The translations under genes were made by a program, and so were the position numbers. From contig NZ_CP028092.1 in NCBI RefSeq assembly GCF_005491705.1, positions 2,542,001 through 2,606,000 of the forward strand: DNA of 64,000 nt, written 5' to 3'. This DNA comes from Pontibacter sp. SGAir0037. Lineage in GTDB: Bacteria > Bacteroidota > Bacteroidia > Cytophagales > Hymenobacteraceae. Numbering within the stretch: the stretch's first letter is position 1; each line of letters opens with the position of its first letter. Below are positions 19,643 through 28,611 of this stretch, in pieces. The notes below the pieces were generated by a model. That model was not told the DNA's origin and did no database searches. It saw nothing but the letters and a program-made list of their open reading frames with translations.

Positions 19643-19672
19643 ATTGTATTATAGTCACTCCTATTATATTTG
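19643..19672 (+). promoter_or_regulatory. Candidate promoter of the ankyrin/DUF2271/PepSY operon
   Basis: A TATATTTG -7 box at 19665-19672 matches the Bacteroidota consensus, with ATTG at 19643-19646 as a possible -33 element 18 bp upstream. It would give a leader of about 130 nt. The rest of 19424-19810 shows no gene. Confidence 0.4.
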
Positions 19673-19810
19673 TGTATTATTTTGAATTAGTCTAAATAAT
19701 CTTTCCACACACTTAGCTACACGCGGCAAAGTCTGTGAAAGAGGTGGTTCAGTTGAGATAAGCCAAGGTAGAACGCCATTGGCATTTTGTAAACTTATAA
19801 CAAGCGTTGC

Positions 19811-21322
19811 ATGAAAAAAATACTTCTAATACCTTTTCTCTTTGCGTCTTTCACTCTTAAAGCGCAGCAGAACAACACGCTTTTAGACCAGTCTTTCTGG
19901 AAAACAAGCCCTGATGCGGCAGCTGTGAAAGCCGAAATAGCTAAAGGGAACAGTGCCACCGCCTTCAACCCCATGACCTTTGATGCTACAGTGATGGCTA
20001 TTAACAGCGATGCTCCAAACGCTACCATCAAGTTCTTACTGGAGCAGCAAGGGAACAGTATAAATAAAATCACCCACGACGGGCGTATTTACCTGCATTG
20101 GGCTGCGAATAGAGGCAATGTGGAATTAGTAGAGTATTTAATAGCCAAAGGCTCCGACATCAACCTGGAAGACAGCCACGGTACTACTCCCCTCGCCTTT
20201 GCAGCAAGCAACGGGCAGACAAACACCGCTGTATATGAAGCTTTCTTTAAAGCAGGCCTGGATGTTAAGAAGAAATATAGAGACGGTGCTAACCTCCTCC
20301 TTTTGGGTATTGCAAACGATGCCGATCTTAAGCTGAGCAATTATCTTATATCTAAAGGCTTATCGTTGAAAGACGTTGACAACAATGGCAACACTGCCTT
20401 TAATTACGCTGCCAGAACAGGAAATGTGGCCCAACTAAAAACCTTGCTTAAGAAAGGTGTGCAGTTTAACGAAAATGCACTCATTTTTGCTGCACAGGGT
20501 ACACGCCGTAGCACAAATACCATTGATGTATACCAGTACCTGGTAGATGAGCTGAAAATCAATCCTGCTTACATTAATAAAAACGGGGAAACCGTGCTGC
20601 ATGCCCTGGTACGTAAACCTAACCAGTCTGAAATTGTGAAGTACTTCCTGGCTAAAGGTGTTGATGTAAACAAAGCAGATAAAGATGGCAATACTGCTTT
20701 CATCAATGCTGCCGCTGGTAAGGATGCAGCCCTTATAGAAGTACTGTTACCCAAGGTAAAAGATATTAATGCTACAAATGCCAAGGGCGAATCTGCCTTA
20801 ACAATGGCAGTAAAAAGCAGTTCTGCAGATGTTGTTTCCCTTCTTTTGAAAAACGGCGCAGATGTAAACATCAAAGACAAAGATGGTAATAACCTGGCTT
20901 ACTACCTGGTACAGTCTTACACACCTCAAGGTGGCCGTGGACCAGAAGGCGGCGCTTCTAACGGAGGCCAGCAAGACGACTTTAGCGCTAAAATGGCAGC
21001 ACTACAAGGCAAAGGGCTAAACTTTGCAGCACCTCAGAAAGACGGCAGCACATTATACCACTTAGCGGTTGCTAAAAATGACATGGCCTTGCTGAAGCGA
21101 ATAGCAAACCTGAACATTGATGTAAACACCAAAAACAAAGAAGGCATTACTGTCTTACACAAAGCAGCCATGCTATCCAAAGACGATGCTATACTGAAAT
21201 ACCTGCTGTCTGTTGGTGCCAGAAAAGACATTGCCACTGAGTTTGACGAAACGGCTTATACACTTGCAAAAGAGAATGAGCTTCTAACTAAAAACAATAT
21301 TTCTGTCGATTTTTTAAAGTGA
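19811..21322 (+). CDS. Exported ankyrin-repeat protein
   Basis: A 503-residue protein with a cleavable signal peptide (MKKILLIPFLFASFTLKAQ) followed by about ten ankyrin repeats, for example DGRIYLHWAANRGNVELVEYLI, DSHGTTPLAFAASNGQT, NGNTAFNYAARTGNVAQLK and KDGNTAFINAAAGKDAALI. A low-complexity glycine-rich insertion (PQGGRGPEGGASNGG) lies between repeats at about residue 375. It probably acts as a periplasmic protein-binding scaffold. It is 4 bp upstream of the DUF2271 gene and heads an operon with the PepSY flavoprotein; its partner is likely one of those proteins (inference). Confidence 0.88.
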   Translation: MKKILLIPFLFASFTLKAQQNNTLLDQSFWKTSPDAAAVKAEIAKGNSATAFNPMTFDATVMAINSDAPNATIKFLLEQQGNSINKITHDGRIYLHWAANRGNVELVEYLIAKGSDINLEDSHGTTPLAFAASNGQTNTAVYEAFFKAGLDVKKKYRDGANLLLLGIANDADLKLSNYLISKGLSLKDVDNNGNTAFNYAARTGNVAQLKTLLKKGVQFNENALIFAAQGTRRSTNTIDVYQYLVDELKINPAYINKNGETVLHALVRKPNQSEIVKYFLAKGVDVNKADKDGNTAFINAAAGKDAALIEVLLPKVKDINATNAKGESALTMAVKSSSADVVSLLLKNGADVNIKDKDGNNLAYYLVQSYTPQGGRGPEGGASNGGQQDDFSAKMAALQGKGLNFAAPQKDGSTLYHLAVAKNDMALLKRIANLNIDVNTKNKEGITVLHKAAMLSKDDAILKYLLSVGARKDIATEFDETAYTLAKENELLTKNNISVDFLK

Positions 21323-21326
21323 TAAA

Positions 21327-21809
21327 ATGAAGTTGATTCTCCGAGTGTGCTTAACAGGCATCATGCTTAGTCTCTTTTCTTTCCAGGCATCAGCGCAAAC
21401 CACTAAATACAAGTGCCTGCTCCAGATGTCTAACTACATGGGTGAAGGAGCTTATATAGTGGTATCTCTTATCAACCCGAAGGGCGAGTATGAAAAAACG
21501 CTCTATGTGATGGGCGACGATAAACAATGGTACAGCAGCCTGAAAGAGTGGCACAAGTTCTATTCTAAAAAGCCAGGCAACATCAGCGCCATAACAGGTG
21601 CATCTGTTGCCGGTGGAGACCGTAGCGTAACTGTTTTCGAAATTGAGAACTCTAAAATAAACGCCAACTATAAATTGCGGTTCGAAACGGCAGTCGAAGA
21701 CAAGGAGTATTATGTAAAAGACCTGGAAATACCCTTGACAAAGGAAAGCCTTTCCGCCAAAAATGAAGGTACCGGATTTATCCGTTACGTGCGTTTCAGC
21801 CCCAACTGA
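21327..21809 (+). CDS. DUF2271 periplasmic protein, probable covalent flavoprotein
   Basis: A 160-residue exported protein; the signal peptide is about residues 1-24. The body matches DUF2271 (QMSNYMGEGAYIVVSLINPKG, IRYVRF at the end). SAITGASVAGG at about 87-97 contains Thr-Gly-Ala-Ser (90-93), matching the (S/T)GA(S/T) motif on which ApbE attaches FMN through a phosphoester in NqrB/C and other extracytosolic flavoproteins. The predicted modified residue is Ser93 (inference). The ApbE gene is two genes downstream on the opposite strand. The protein would be a periplasmic electron carrier fed by the PepSY reductase encoded 14 bp downstream. Confidence 0.85.
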   Translation: MKLILRVCLTGIMLSLFSFQASAQTTKYKCLLQMSNYMGEGAYIVVSLINPKGEYEKTLYVMGDDKQWYSSLKEWHKFYSKKPGNISAITGASVAGGDRSVTVFEIENSKINANYKLRFETAVEDKEYYVKDLEIPLTKESLSAKNEGTGFIRYVRFSPN

Positions 21810-21823
21810 TCTCCCTTAACCAC

Positions 21824-24019
21824 ATGACCATTTCCATCTGGAGATACAGCCATCTTGCTTTGGCTGTATCTTCTTTTATTTTACTTGCGCTTGCCTCCAT
21901 TACAGGTCTAATTCTTGCCTTTGAGCCTGTATCCGACAAAATCCAGCCTTACAGCGTTACCGATTTTAACCAGCTCTCTCTGGCCCAGACGCTGCCTACG
22001 CTTAAAGAAATGTATCCGGGCATTAGCGAACTGACTGTTGACAACCACCAGTTTGTGCAGATAAAGGGAAGTGATGAACAGGGGGAAAACCTGTCTGCCT
22101 ATGTAAATCCCCGTACCGGTAAAATATTAGGCACACCGGAAAAACAGGGGGAATTTTTTCAGTGGGTAACCAACCTGCACCGCTCTCTTTTCTTACACGA
22201 AACAGGCCGCTTTTTCATTGGACTTACAGCCTTTTTACTGCTACTGATTACTGTTTCAGGAACAGCGCTCATTGTGCAGCGCCAACGGGGACTGAAACGA
22301 TTCTTTACCCGCATTGTGAAGGACAGTTTTGCGCAGTACTACCATGTGGTGCTGGGGCGCCTGTCGCTGGTCCCGATTATAATTATCTCGCTCAGCGGCA
22401 CCTATCTTTCCCTGAACAGGTTCGGCTTGATCACAGCTGAAAAAGTATCGCCTCAGGTTGATTTTGATGCCATTGAATCAGAGCCGGAAAAAAAGCTTGC
22501 AGACTTTGCCATTTTTAAAGATACCCCGCTTTCACAGGTGCAAAGCATCAAATTTCCTTTTTCAGATGATCCTGAAGATTATTATACGCTGAAACTGAAA
22601 GACAGAGAAATAGCTGTTAACCAGGTAACAGGCGATGTTCTAGATGAGGCGCAGTACCCGACCACACAGTTACTGACCGACCTGAGCCTGAACCTGCACA
22701 CAGGCCGGACAAGTGCCATTTGGGCTGTTATACTGGCCATAGCTTCTTGTAACATCCTCTTTTTTATTTATTCCGGCTTTGCAATTACCTTCAAGCGCAG
22801 GGCAAACCGTGTTAAAAATAAGTATACAGCAGATGAAAGCCGCTTTATTATTCTGGTAGGATCTGAGAATGGTAGTACCTTCCGGTTTGCCCAGGCCATA
22901 CACCAGCAGTTGTTGAAGCAGGGAGAAAAATCTTTTATATCGGAGCTGAATAACTTTACCTTTTTCCCTAAAGCCGAACACCTGATCGTGCTAACGGCTA
23001 CCTACGGGCTGGGAGATGCACCAACCAATGCCGGCAGGTTTGCCGCTCTGCTCGAAAAATATCCGCAACAGCAACCGGTCCACTATTCAGTTCTTGGCTT
23101 TGGTTCGCATGCGTATGCCGACTTCTGTAAGTTTGCTTTTGAGGTGAATCAGTTGCTCTCACGGCAGGAATGGGCCTCTCCTTTAGTGGACATCCATACG
23201 GTAAATGACAGGTCGCCAGATGAGTTTAGCTTATGGGCAGAAGCCTGGTCTCAGCAGGCGGGCATACCGCTTACGGTTTTGCCTGAACTTCGGAAGGCAG
23301 AGGCAAACCGCTTCGAAACCCTTACGGTAACAGGCAACAGCAGCTCCCAACATACTGAAGGAACTTTTTTAGTTCGTTTCCTGCCTAAGCGCAGGTTGCG
23401 CGTAACATCAGGAGATTTGCTGGCCATTTATCCGGAAAATGATCACCGGGAGCGACTTTATTCTATTGGTATGGTAGGCAAGGAGCTTCAGGTAAGCGTA
23501 AGGCTGCACCCCAATGGCTTAGGCTCCGGCTTTTTGCACCGGTTAAAGCCCGGAGACACAATTCGTGCACGAATTAACAGCAACAAGCATTTTTATTTTC
23601 CTGCCAAAGCACCTGTTGTGGTTATGGTTTCTAACGGAACAGGTATCGGGCCTTTCCTGGGCATGATCAGCCAAAACGACCGGCAAAGGCCTTGTCATTT
23701 ATATTGCGGCTTTAGGGAAGCTTCAAGTTTCAACATCTATCAAAGCTTTCTGGAAGAAAACCAGTCGCTTCAGAAGCTGTCCCGGCTGCTGGTGGCTTTT
23801 TCACGTGAAGGAGAAAAGCAGTATGTCAGCGATCTGATAGCCAAAGACGCGGACTTTATAGCCAACGTGTTAGCAACAGATGGTGTGGTTATGATTTGCG
23901 GTTCTCTCTCGATGCAGCAGGACGTAACAGAGCTGTTAGATACCATCTGCCGGAAAAAAACAGGAAACAGCATCAGTTACTATCAGTCTCGCAGCCAGTT
24001 ACTAACAGACTGTTACTAA
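21824..24019 (+). CDS. PepSY-flavodoxin-ferredoxin reductase fusion
   Basis: A 731-residue inner-membrane flavoprotein. Residues 1-330 carry the PepSY_TM region with four membrane helices (SSFILLALASITGLILAF, FFIGLTAFLLLLITVSGTAL, LSLVPIIIISLSGTYLSL, AVILAIASCNILFFIYSGF) and periplasmic PepSY domains. About 343-480 is a flavodoxin domain (FIILVGSENGSTFRFAQ, ATYGLGDAPTNA). About 500-731 is a sulfite-reductase-like FAD/NAD(P)H module with RLYSIGM (FAD) and VMVSNGTGIGPFLGM (NAD(P)H). It would carry electrons from cytosolic NAD(P)H through FAD and FMN across the membrane, probably through haem in the helices. Encoded after DUF2271 and convergent with apbE. Confidence 0.9.
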   Translation: MTISIWRYSHLALAVSSFILLALASITGLILAFEPVSDKIQPYSVTDFNQLSLAQTLPTLKEMYPGISELTVDNHQFVQIKGSDEQGENLSAYVNPRTGKILGTPEKQGEFFQWVTNLHRSLFLHETGRFFIGLTAFLLLLITVSGTALIVQRQRGLKRFFTRIVKDSFAQYYHVVLGRLSLVPIIIISLSGTYLSLNRFGLITAEKVSPQVDFDAIESEPEKKLADFAIFKDTPLSQVQSIKFPFSDDPEDYYTLKLKDREIAVNQVTGDVLDEAQYPTTQLLTDLSLNLHTGRTSAIWAVILAIASCNILFFIYSGFAITFKRRANRVKNKYTADESRFIILVGSENGSTFRFAQAIHQQLLKQGEKSFISELNNFTFFPKAEHLIVLTATYGLGDAPTNAGRFAALLEKYPQQQPVHYSVLGFGSHAYADFCKFAFEVNQLLSRQEWASPLVDIHTVNDRSPDEFSLWAEAWSQQAGIPLTVLPELRKAEANRFETLTVTGNSSSQHTEGTFLVRFLPKRRLRVTSGDLLAIYPENDHRERLYSIGMVGKELQVSVRLHPNGLGSGFLHRLKPGDTIRARINSNKHFYFPAKAPVVVMVSNGTGIGPFLGMISQNDRQRPCHLYCGFREASSFNIYQSFLEENQSLQKLSRLLVAFSREGEKQYVSDLIAKDADFIANVLATDGVVMICGSLSMQQDVTELLDTICRKKTGNSISYYQSRSQLLTDCY

Positions 24020-24040
24020 ACAACGGCTGTTTTTCCGATG

Positions 24041-25027
24041 CTATAAACGGTACTCCTCTATTGCGAGATTCGGCGAAGAGATCACCTCGCCGTTATCGGT
24101 AATCAGGATGCAACTGTACTCCGGATATTTTTTTAATAGTTTCAGCCCCGCTTCTTTACCCAACACCATCATGGAAGTACTGAAACCATTTGCCTTTTCT
24201 GCGCTGGGCCCGAAAACAGTAACACTGGTAAGCCCGGAAGCAGGATACCCTGTTGCAGGGTTGATGATATGGGAGTAGCGGGTGCCATTGAACATCACAA
24301 ACTTCTCATAGCTTCCGGATGTTACGACAGCACTTTGTTGTAGCGGAATAATAGCAAACAAAGTATTTTTTTGTAAAGGATTAGTTATACCGACTGTCCA
24401 GTTACTCCCATCAGGTTGTTTGCCCCAGGTGCTCATATCACCGGAGCCATTAACAATACCGGCTTTTATGCCTCTGGCCAGCATCATATCCCGGCACCTG
24501 TCGGCGGCATACCCTTCTCCCAGTGCACCAAACCCTATCTTCATGCCTTTCTTCTTTAAGAAGATGGTAGAGTTTTTGCGATTCAGCACAATGTTCTTAT
24601 ACCCTACTTTCTCCACCGATTTTTTTATAGCCTCCGGCCCCGGCATCTCCGTCATGGAGCCATCAAATTTCCAGATCCTGTCCATGGCTGCAAAGCTGAT
24701 GTCGAAGCCTCCTTTGGTGATTTTTGAAAGACAAAGCGCCCGCTCTGCCAGGGCAAAAACTTCGGGATCGACTTTAACAGGCGCAATGCCAGCCTTCCGG
24801 TTTACCTCCGCAACCTGTGTGTCGTCTTTCCAGTCAGAGATCAGATTTTCAATTCGCGTCACTTCTGCAATTACCGCATCAATGCTATTTTCGGCCGACA
24901 GGGAATCGCCGGCCACAATGGTAATATCGAACCGGCTGCCCATTAACTTAACGGCTCTTTTTCGCAATACCTGGGCATTGGCACTAACACTACATAAAAG
25001 AATGAACAAAACCAGTAATCTTTTCAT
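24041..25027 (-). CDS. apbE: FAD:protein FMN transferase
   Basis: A 328-residue exported enzyme with a signal peptide (MKRLLVLFILLCSVSANA). It transfers FMN from FAD to a Thr or Ser of target proteins. Family motifs are intact: LMGSRFDITI near 29-38, GFGALGEGYAADRC, NGSGDMSTWG, SGSYEKF, RYSHIINPATGYPA and the STSMMVLG metal-site helix. The genes converge with 21 bp between the stops. The context suggests its client is the DUF2271 protein and possibly the PepSY protein. Confidence 0.95.
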   Translation of the reverse strand: MKRLLVLFILLCSVSANAQVLRKRAVKLMGSRFDITIVAGDSLSAENSIDAVIAEVTRIENLISDWKDDTQVAEVNRKAGIAPVKVDPEVFALAERALCLSKITKGGFDISFAAMDRIWKFDGSMTEMPGPEAIKKSVEKVGYKNIVLNRKNSTIFLKKKGMKIGFGALGEGYAADRCRDMMLARGIKAGIVNGSGDMSTWGKQPDGSNWTVGITNPLQKNTLFAIIPLQQSAVVTSGSYEKFVMFNGTRYSHIINPATGYPASGLTSVTVFGPSAEKANGFSTSMMVLGKEAGLKLLKKYPEYSCILITDNGEVISSPNLAIEEYRL

Positions 25028-25196
25028 AGCCTAAAATTCGGCAAAATTTGCCAGATTAATAAAAGAAACTGTATTGGAAGTGCTGCTCTTACAGACAACA
25101 TGCTATCCCCGCAGAAGCTTAAGCAAGAACGAGTATAAAAGAAAAACCATGATCTGAAATTTCTTATATTTAAGATAAAAACGGACACAGACTACT

Positions 25197-26084
25197 ATGG
25201 ACAAAATCAGGAAAGAAGACATCAAGCAAGAAGTGTTTGACCTTTATGACGACTATGCACACAACCGGCTAAACAGGCGCGATTTTATTCAGAATCTATC
25301 TGCTTATGCTGTAGGCGGCCTTACAGTGGCCTCACTCATGAGCTTTCTGATGCCCGATTACAAGAGTTCTGTGCAGGTAACAGCAGATGATCCCCGCCTT
25401 ACGTCGCAGTATATAACTTACAAGTCTGCCAAGGGTGGCGGAACGATGAAGGCACTGCTATCGATGCCCGCCAATACGAACAAGAAACTTGGAGGCATTG
25501 TGGTGGTGCATGAGAACCGTGGCCTGAACCCATACATTGAAGATGTGGCCAGAAGAGCCGCATTGGCAGGCTTTGTTTCAATTGCACCGGATGCATTAAC
25601 ACCATTAGGCGGCTATCCGGGCACCGACGATGCAGGGCGTGAAATGCAAAGCAAACGGAACAGAGATGAGATGCTGGAAGATTTTATAGCCGCTTACGAC
25701 TACCTGAAGAGCCACGAAAACTGCAATGGCAAAGTAGGTGTTGTCGGCTTTTGCTTTGGGGGCTGGGTTGCTAACATGATGGCTGTACGCATTCCGGGTC
25801 TGTCGGCTTCTGTTTCGTTTTATGGAGGACAGCCGGCAAGCGAGGATGTTTCTAAGATAAAAGCTCCTCTCCTGCTACATTATGCCGAACTGGATACGCG
25901 CGTTAATGAAGGCTGGCCAGCCTATGAGGCTGCTTTAAAAGAGCATCATAAAAAATACATGGCCTACATGTATGCGAATGTTAACCACGGTTTCCATAAC
26001 GATTCCACTCCCCGTTACGATAAAGCCGCAGCAGAACTTGCCTGGAAGCGCACCATTGACTTCTTCCGTGAAAAGCTCCAATAA
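25197..26084 (+). CDS. Dienelactone hydrolase family protein
   Basis: A 295-residue alpha/beta hydrolase. The nucleophile is Cys186 in [10 protein letters not shown]; the Asp (LDTRVNE) and His (NVNHGFHND) of the triad are present. The N-terminal 55 residues hold [10 protein letters not shown] followed by a hydrophobic stretch ([16 protein letters not shown]), which resembles a twin-arginine (Tat) signal, so export is likely. The family hydrolyses dienelactones and other lactones or esters; E. coli YghX is similar. The substrate is unknown. Single gene. Confidence 0.9.
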   Translation: MDKIRKEDIKQEVFDLYDDYAHNRLNRRDFIQNLSAYAVGGLTVASLMSFLMPDYKSSVQVTADDPRLTSQYITYKSAKGGGTMKALLSMPANTNKKLGGIVVVHENRGLNPYIEDVARRAALAGFVSIAPDALTPLGGYPGTDDAGREMQSKRNRDEMLEDFIAAYDYLKSHENCNGKVGVVGFCFGGWVANMMAVRIPGLSASVSFYGGQPASEDVSKIKAPLLLHYAELDTRVNEGWPAYEAALKEHHKKYMAYMYANVNHGFHNDSTPRYDKAAAELAWKRTIDFFREKLQ

Positions 26085-26102
26085 GTACTGTAGGTAAACG
26101 GA

Positions 26103-26154
26103 GCTGCCCATCGTGCCGACAATAACTTCGTTATCAATATGAACGATGGGCAGC
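26103..26154. repeat. Long hairpin between convergent genes
   Basis: A 12-bp inverted repeat (26103-26114 with 26143-26154) with an inner ATAAC/GTTAT stem. There is no T-run, so it is either a weak terminator or a repetitive extragenic palindrome. Confidence 0.5.
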
Positions 26155-26219
26155 CCGGCCAGCCTCAGGTTACCTGTTACCTGCAGCAAGCACCACACTT
26201 ATACCGGTAACTCCGGCTA

Positions 26220-26504
26220 CTATTGGCTTATTACATAAACTCTAACTAAAGCAATAACAGCCATTAACAGAAAGATCGAATTAAGCACCCAGCTCGCGTG
26301 CGCTTTTTTAGAAACGGCATAAAGTATCAGAAAAAAGCAACCAACAATGTTCATCCCCAGGTAATTTACCGATTGACTGCTGATAAAACCAAAGCTGTTC
26401 AGGCTAAAAGCCAGAAGCGAAAAGAAGGCTCCAAGCCAGCCTACTCCTTCCCAGGCATATTTTCGTAGTAACACCATCGCGCAACTCATTATTTGTTTTT
26501 GCAA
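26220..26504 (-). CDS. Small membrane protein (CBU_0592-like)
   Basis: A 94-residue protein with three predicted membrane helices (WLGAFFSLLAFSLNSFGF, YLGMNIVGCFFLILYAV, SIFLLMAVIALVRVYVI). The pattern, with NYLGMNIVG and a helix-breaking SKKAHASW loop, resembles the CBU_0592 family of unknown function. It is divergent from the LysR gene with very short spacing, so the LysR regulator may control it. Confidence 0.65.
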   Translation of the reverse strand: MQKQIMSCAMVLLRKYAWEGVGWLGAFFSLLAFSLNSFGFISSQSVNYLGMNIVGCFFLILYAVSKKAHASWVLNSIFLLMAVIALVRVYVISQ

Positions 26505-26575
26505 AGTACATGCATGCGAATGAGCATAAAAATGCTAATATTGGCTTGACTAATGCAAAAAATGAATCAGTACTG

Positions 26576-27469
26576 ATGGAGATTCAGCAAATAAAATACT
26601 TTCTGGCACTGGCGCAGGAACTACATTTCTGGAACACAGCCGAACGCATGTTCATTACGCAGTCGGCTCTCAGCAGGCAAATAAAAGCCCTGGAAGACGA
26701 ACTGGGGATTCAGCTGTTTGAAAGGAGCAAGCGAAGCGTGAAACTTACTGAGGCCGGCACTTTTTTAAGAGATCAGTGGCGGCCATTGCTGGATGAAATT
26801 AACCGTATACACCTGCAGGCAAGAAAGATTCACGATGGCGCTTTTGGCTATTTCAGAATAGGCTACCCTGGCTCCATCGCCTACAGTTTTATGCCGAAAC
26901 TGATTACGAGCATCTCCCATACGTTGCCAGAGCTAAAGGTGGAGTTGGTAGAGCCCACTGATATCAGCTTTGAGGAACTGCTGCTAAATTACCAGATGGA
27001 TCTGGCATTCAGACGTGATCCGGCAGTAAACCCATCCCTGCAATCCACCTCCCTCTACTCCGAACCCTTTGCCCTTGTTGTGCCTTCAAACCATCACTTA
27101 ACCGAGCAAACCTTTACAGGGCTGCAGGATTTGAAGGATGAGCGGTTTATTCTCTCGAACCTGGCACAGACAACATTCTACACTTCCAGCCTTCGCCAGA
27201 TTTTCGAAGACCACAGCTTTACACCCAATGTCTACATCGAAACCGATTTCGGGGCCATGGTTTTAGGCTTGGTTTCAAAGGGGCTTGGCGTATCTATACT
27301 ACCTTACTCCTACTCTTTCAGCGCGAACCCCAATGTCAGGTTTATCATGCTGCCTTACCAGGTAAACCTTTACGCGACCTGGCGAAGAGATGATAAAAGC
27401 CCAGTGCTGAGGAACATACTGCAACAGGTGCAGGATGCTGCTTACAACTTTATCTCAGACGGCAATTAA
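26576..27469 (+). CDS. LysR-family transcriptional regulator
   Basis: A 297-residue regulator with an N-terminal winged helix (MEIQQIKYFLALAQELHFW, AERMFITQSALSRQIKALEDELG, LFERSKRSVKLTEAG) and a periplasmic-binding-like effector domain. The frame is open upstream to 26510, but the canonical LysR start is the ATG at 26576. The effector is unknown. The likely target is the divergent small membrane protein or itself, as is usual for the family. Confidence 0.93.
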   Translation: MEIQQIKYFLALAQELHFWNTAERMFITQSALSRQIKALEDELGIQLFERSKRSVKLTEAGTFLRDQWRPLLDEINRIHLQARKIHDGAFGYFRIGYPGSIAYSFMPKLITSISHTLPELKVELVEPTDISFEELLLNYQMDLAFRRDPAVNPSLQSTSLYSEPFALVVPSNHHLTEQTFTGLQDLKDERFILSNLAQTTFYTSSLRQIFEDHSFTPNVYIETDFGAMVLGLVSKGLGVSILPYSYSFSANPNVRFIMLPYQVNLYATWRRDDKSPVLRNILQQVQDAAYNFISDGN

Positions 27470-27537
27470 CGCACAACAACTTGCTCCCTGCTTTGGCTGA
27501 AGTTTGCCAACTTAAAAAAAAAATAAACCCGGGATGC

Positions 27538-27578
27538 TTGACTTTACGTAGAGCATTATTAACTTTGAAACACAAAGT
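27538..27578 (+). promoter_or_regulatory. Promoter with overlapping palindromic operator (copy 1)
   Basis: TTG at 27538-27540 and TAACTTTG at 27560-27567 (19-bp gap) form a good Bacteroidota promoter. The 17-bp palindrome ACTTTG-N5-CAAAGT at 27562-27578 overlaps the -7 box. The same palindrome with one base changed recurs at 28545-28561. It is probably the operator of the winged-helix regulator at 28218-28526. Confidence 0.65.
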
Positions 27579-27586
27579 ACTTTAAC

Positions 27587-28210
27587 ATGAATCAGCAGCA
27601 AGACCAGTTAGCAACTCTGCAGGAGATCCGTAACATCATGGACCGCTCTTCCCGGTTTATTTCCCTGAGCGGGCTTTCAGGGGTAGCAGCCGGAGTTTCG
27701 GCGCTTATAGGTGCTGCTGCTGTAAAATGGTACCTGGTTACGCACAACATTAACTACACCCATAACCTGGACCTGCAACTGACAACCGAAGCTTTGTGGT
27801 TTATCTTTTCGGTAGCAGCACTTGTATTTATACTTGCCCTTTGCTCGGCCACCTATTTTACAGCCCGTAATGCCCGCAAGTCTAATCACCGGGTTTGGGA
27901 CAGTAAAACAGAGCGGATGCTGGTTAACCTGTTTATACCGCTGGCAGCGGGTGGTATTTTTTGTGCCATACTGGTTTACCACAACCTGCTGTATTTAGTG
28001 GCGCCCGTTATGCTGATATTTTATGGTTGTGCTTTACTAAATGCCAGCAAGTACACCTTGAGTGATATTCGGTACCTGGGTTTCCTAGAGATAGCACTCG
28101 GGCTGATCGCCAGCTTTTTTGTGGGTTATGGCTTACTAGCCTGGACGGTAGGATTTGGTGTACTGCATATAGTGTATGGTGCGCTGGTGTATTATAAGTA
28201 CGAACGCTAG
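27587..28210 (+). CDS. Four-helix membrane protein of unknown function
   Basis: A 207-residue protein. After a cytoplasmic start (NQQQDQLATLQEIRNIMDRSSRFISLSGLSG), two pairs of hydrophobic segments are seen (GVAAGVSALIGAAAV, LWFIFSVAALVFILALC, FIPLAAGGIFCAILVYHNL, LIASFFVGYGLLAWTVGFGVLHI). I do not recognise a named family, although such proteins commonly sit beside HTH_34-type regulators in Bacteroidota. It starts 9 bp after the palindromic operator and ends 7 bp before the regulator start, so the two form an operon. Confidence 0.8.
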   Translation: MNQQQDQLATLQEIRNIMDRSSRFISLSGLSGVAAGVSALIGAAAVKWYLVTHNINYTHNLDLQLTTEALWFIFSVAALVFILALCSATYFTARNARKSNHRVWDSKTERMLVNLFIPLAAGGIFCAILVYHNLLYLVAPVMLIFYGCALLNASKYTLSDIRYLGFLEIALGLIASFFVGYGLLAWTVGFGVLHIVYGALVYYKYER

Positions 28211-28217
28211 CAGACCT

Positions 28218-28526
28218 GTGAGAGATTACTTAGACAATATAAACAAAGCCTTCGAAAGCAAGGCACGACTTGGCATTATGTCGGTGCTGATGGTGGATGA
28301 CAAGGTAGACTTTAGCACCTTGAAAGATACGTTGCAACTAACAGACGGAAACCTTGCCAGCCATCTGCGTGCGCTTGAAGAAGCCGAATACCTACGGGTA
28401 GAAAAGCAGTTTATAGGGCGTAAACCAAATACAACTTATCATGCTACTAATGCGGGCCGTGAAGCCTTTAACAGCCACCTAGATGCACTGGAGCAGCTTA
28501 TTTTAAATAACAGGAAAGAGACCTGA
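28218..28526 (+). CDS. Winged-helix transcriptional regulator (HTH_34-like)
   Basis: About 102 residues from a GTG at 28218. The frame is open upstream to 28176, but that would overlap the previous gene by 35 bp. It is a single winged-helix domain: FESKARLGIMSVLMVDDKVDFSTLKDTLQLTDGNLASHLRALEEAEYLRVEKQFIGRKPNTTYHATNAG, typical of small MarR/ArsR-like regulators (PF13601). The upstream membrane gene and the next transcription unit carry the same palindrome, so it is probably an autorepressor controlling both. Confidence 0.88.
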   Translation: MRDYLDNINKAFESKARLGIMSVLMVDDKVDFSTLKDTLQLTDGNLASHLRALEEAEYLRVEKQFIGRKPNTTYHATNAGREAFNSHLDALEQLILNNRKET

Positions 28527-28542
28527 AATTTTTTTTGCACAT

Positions 28543-28561
28543 TAACTTTGAAACTCAAAGT
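28543..28561 (+). promoter_or_regulatory. Palindromic operator over -7 box (copy 2)
   Basis: TAACTTTG at 28543-28550 is overlapped by ACTTTG-N5-CAAAGT at 28545-28561, as in copy 1 near 27.56 kb; the flanking ATTA and ACTTTA are also conserved. No clear -33 box lies at the right spacing. Confidence 0.6.
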
Positions 28562-28611
28562 ACTTTACCTTCAATTAAACTATATCATTATACCTCATAT
28601 ACAGCATTACT

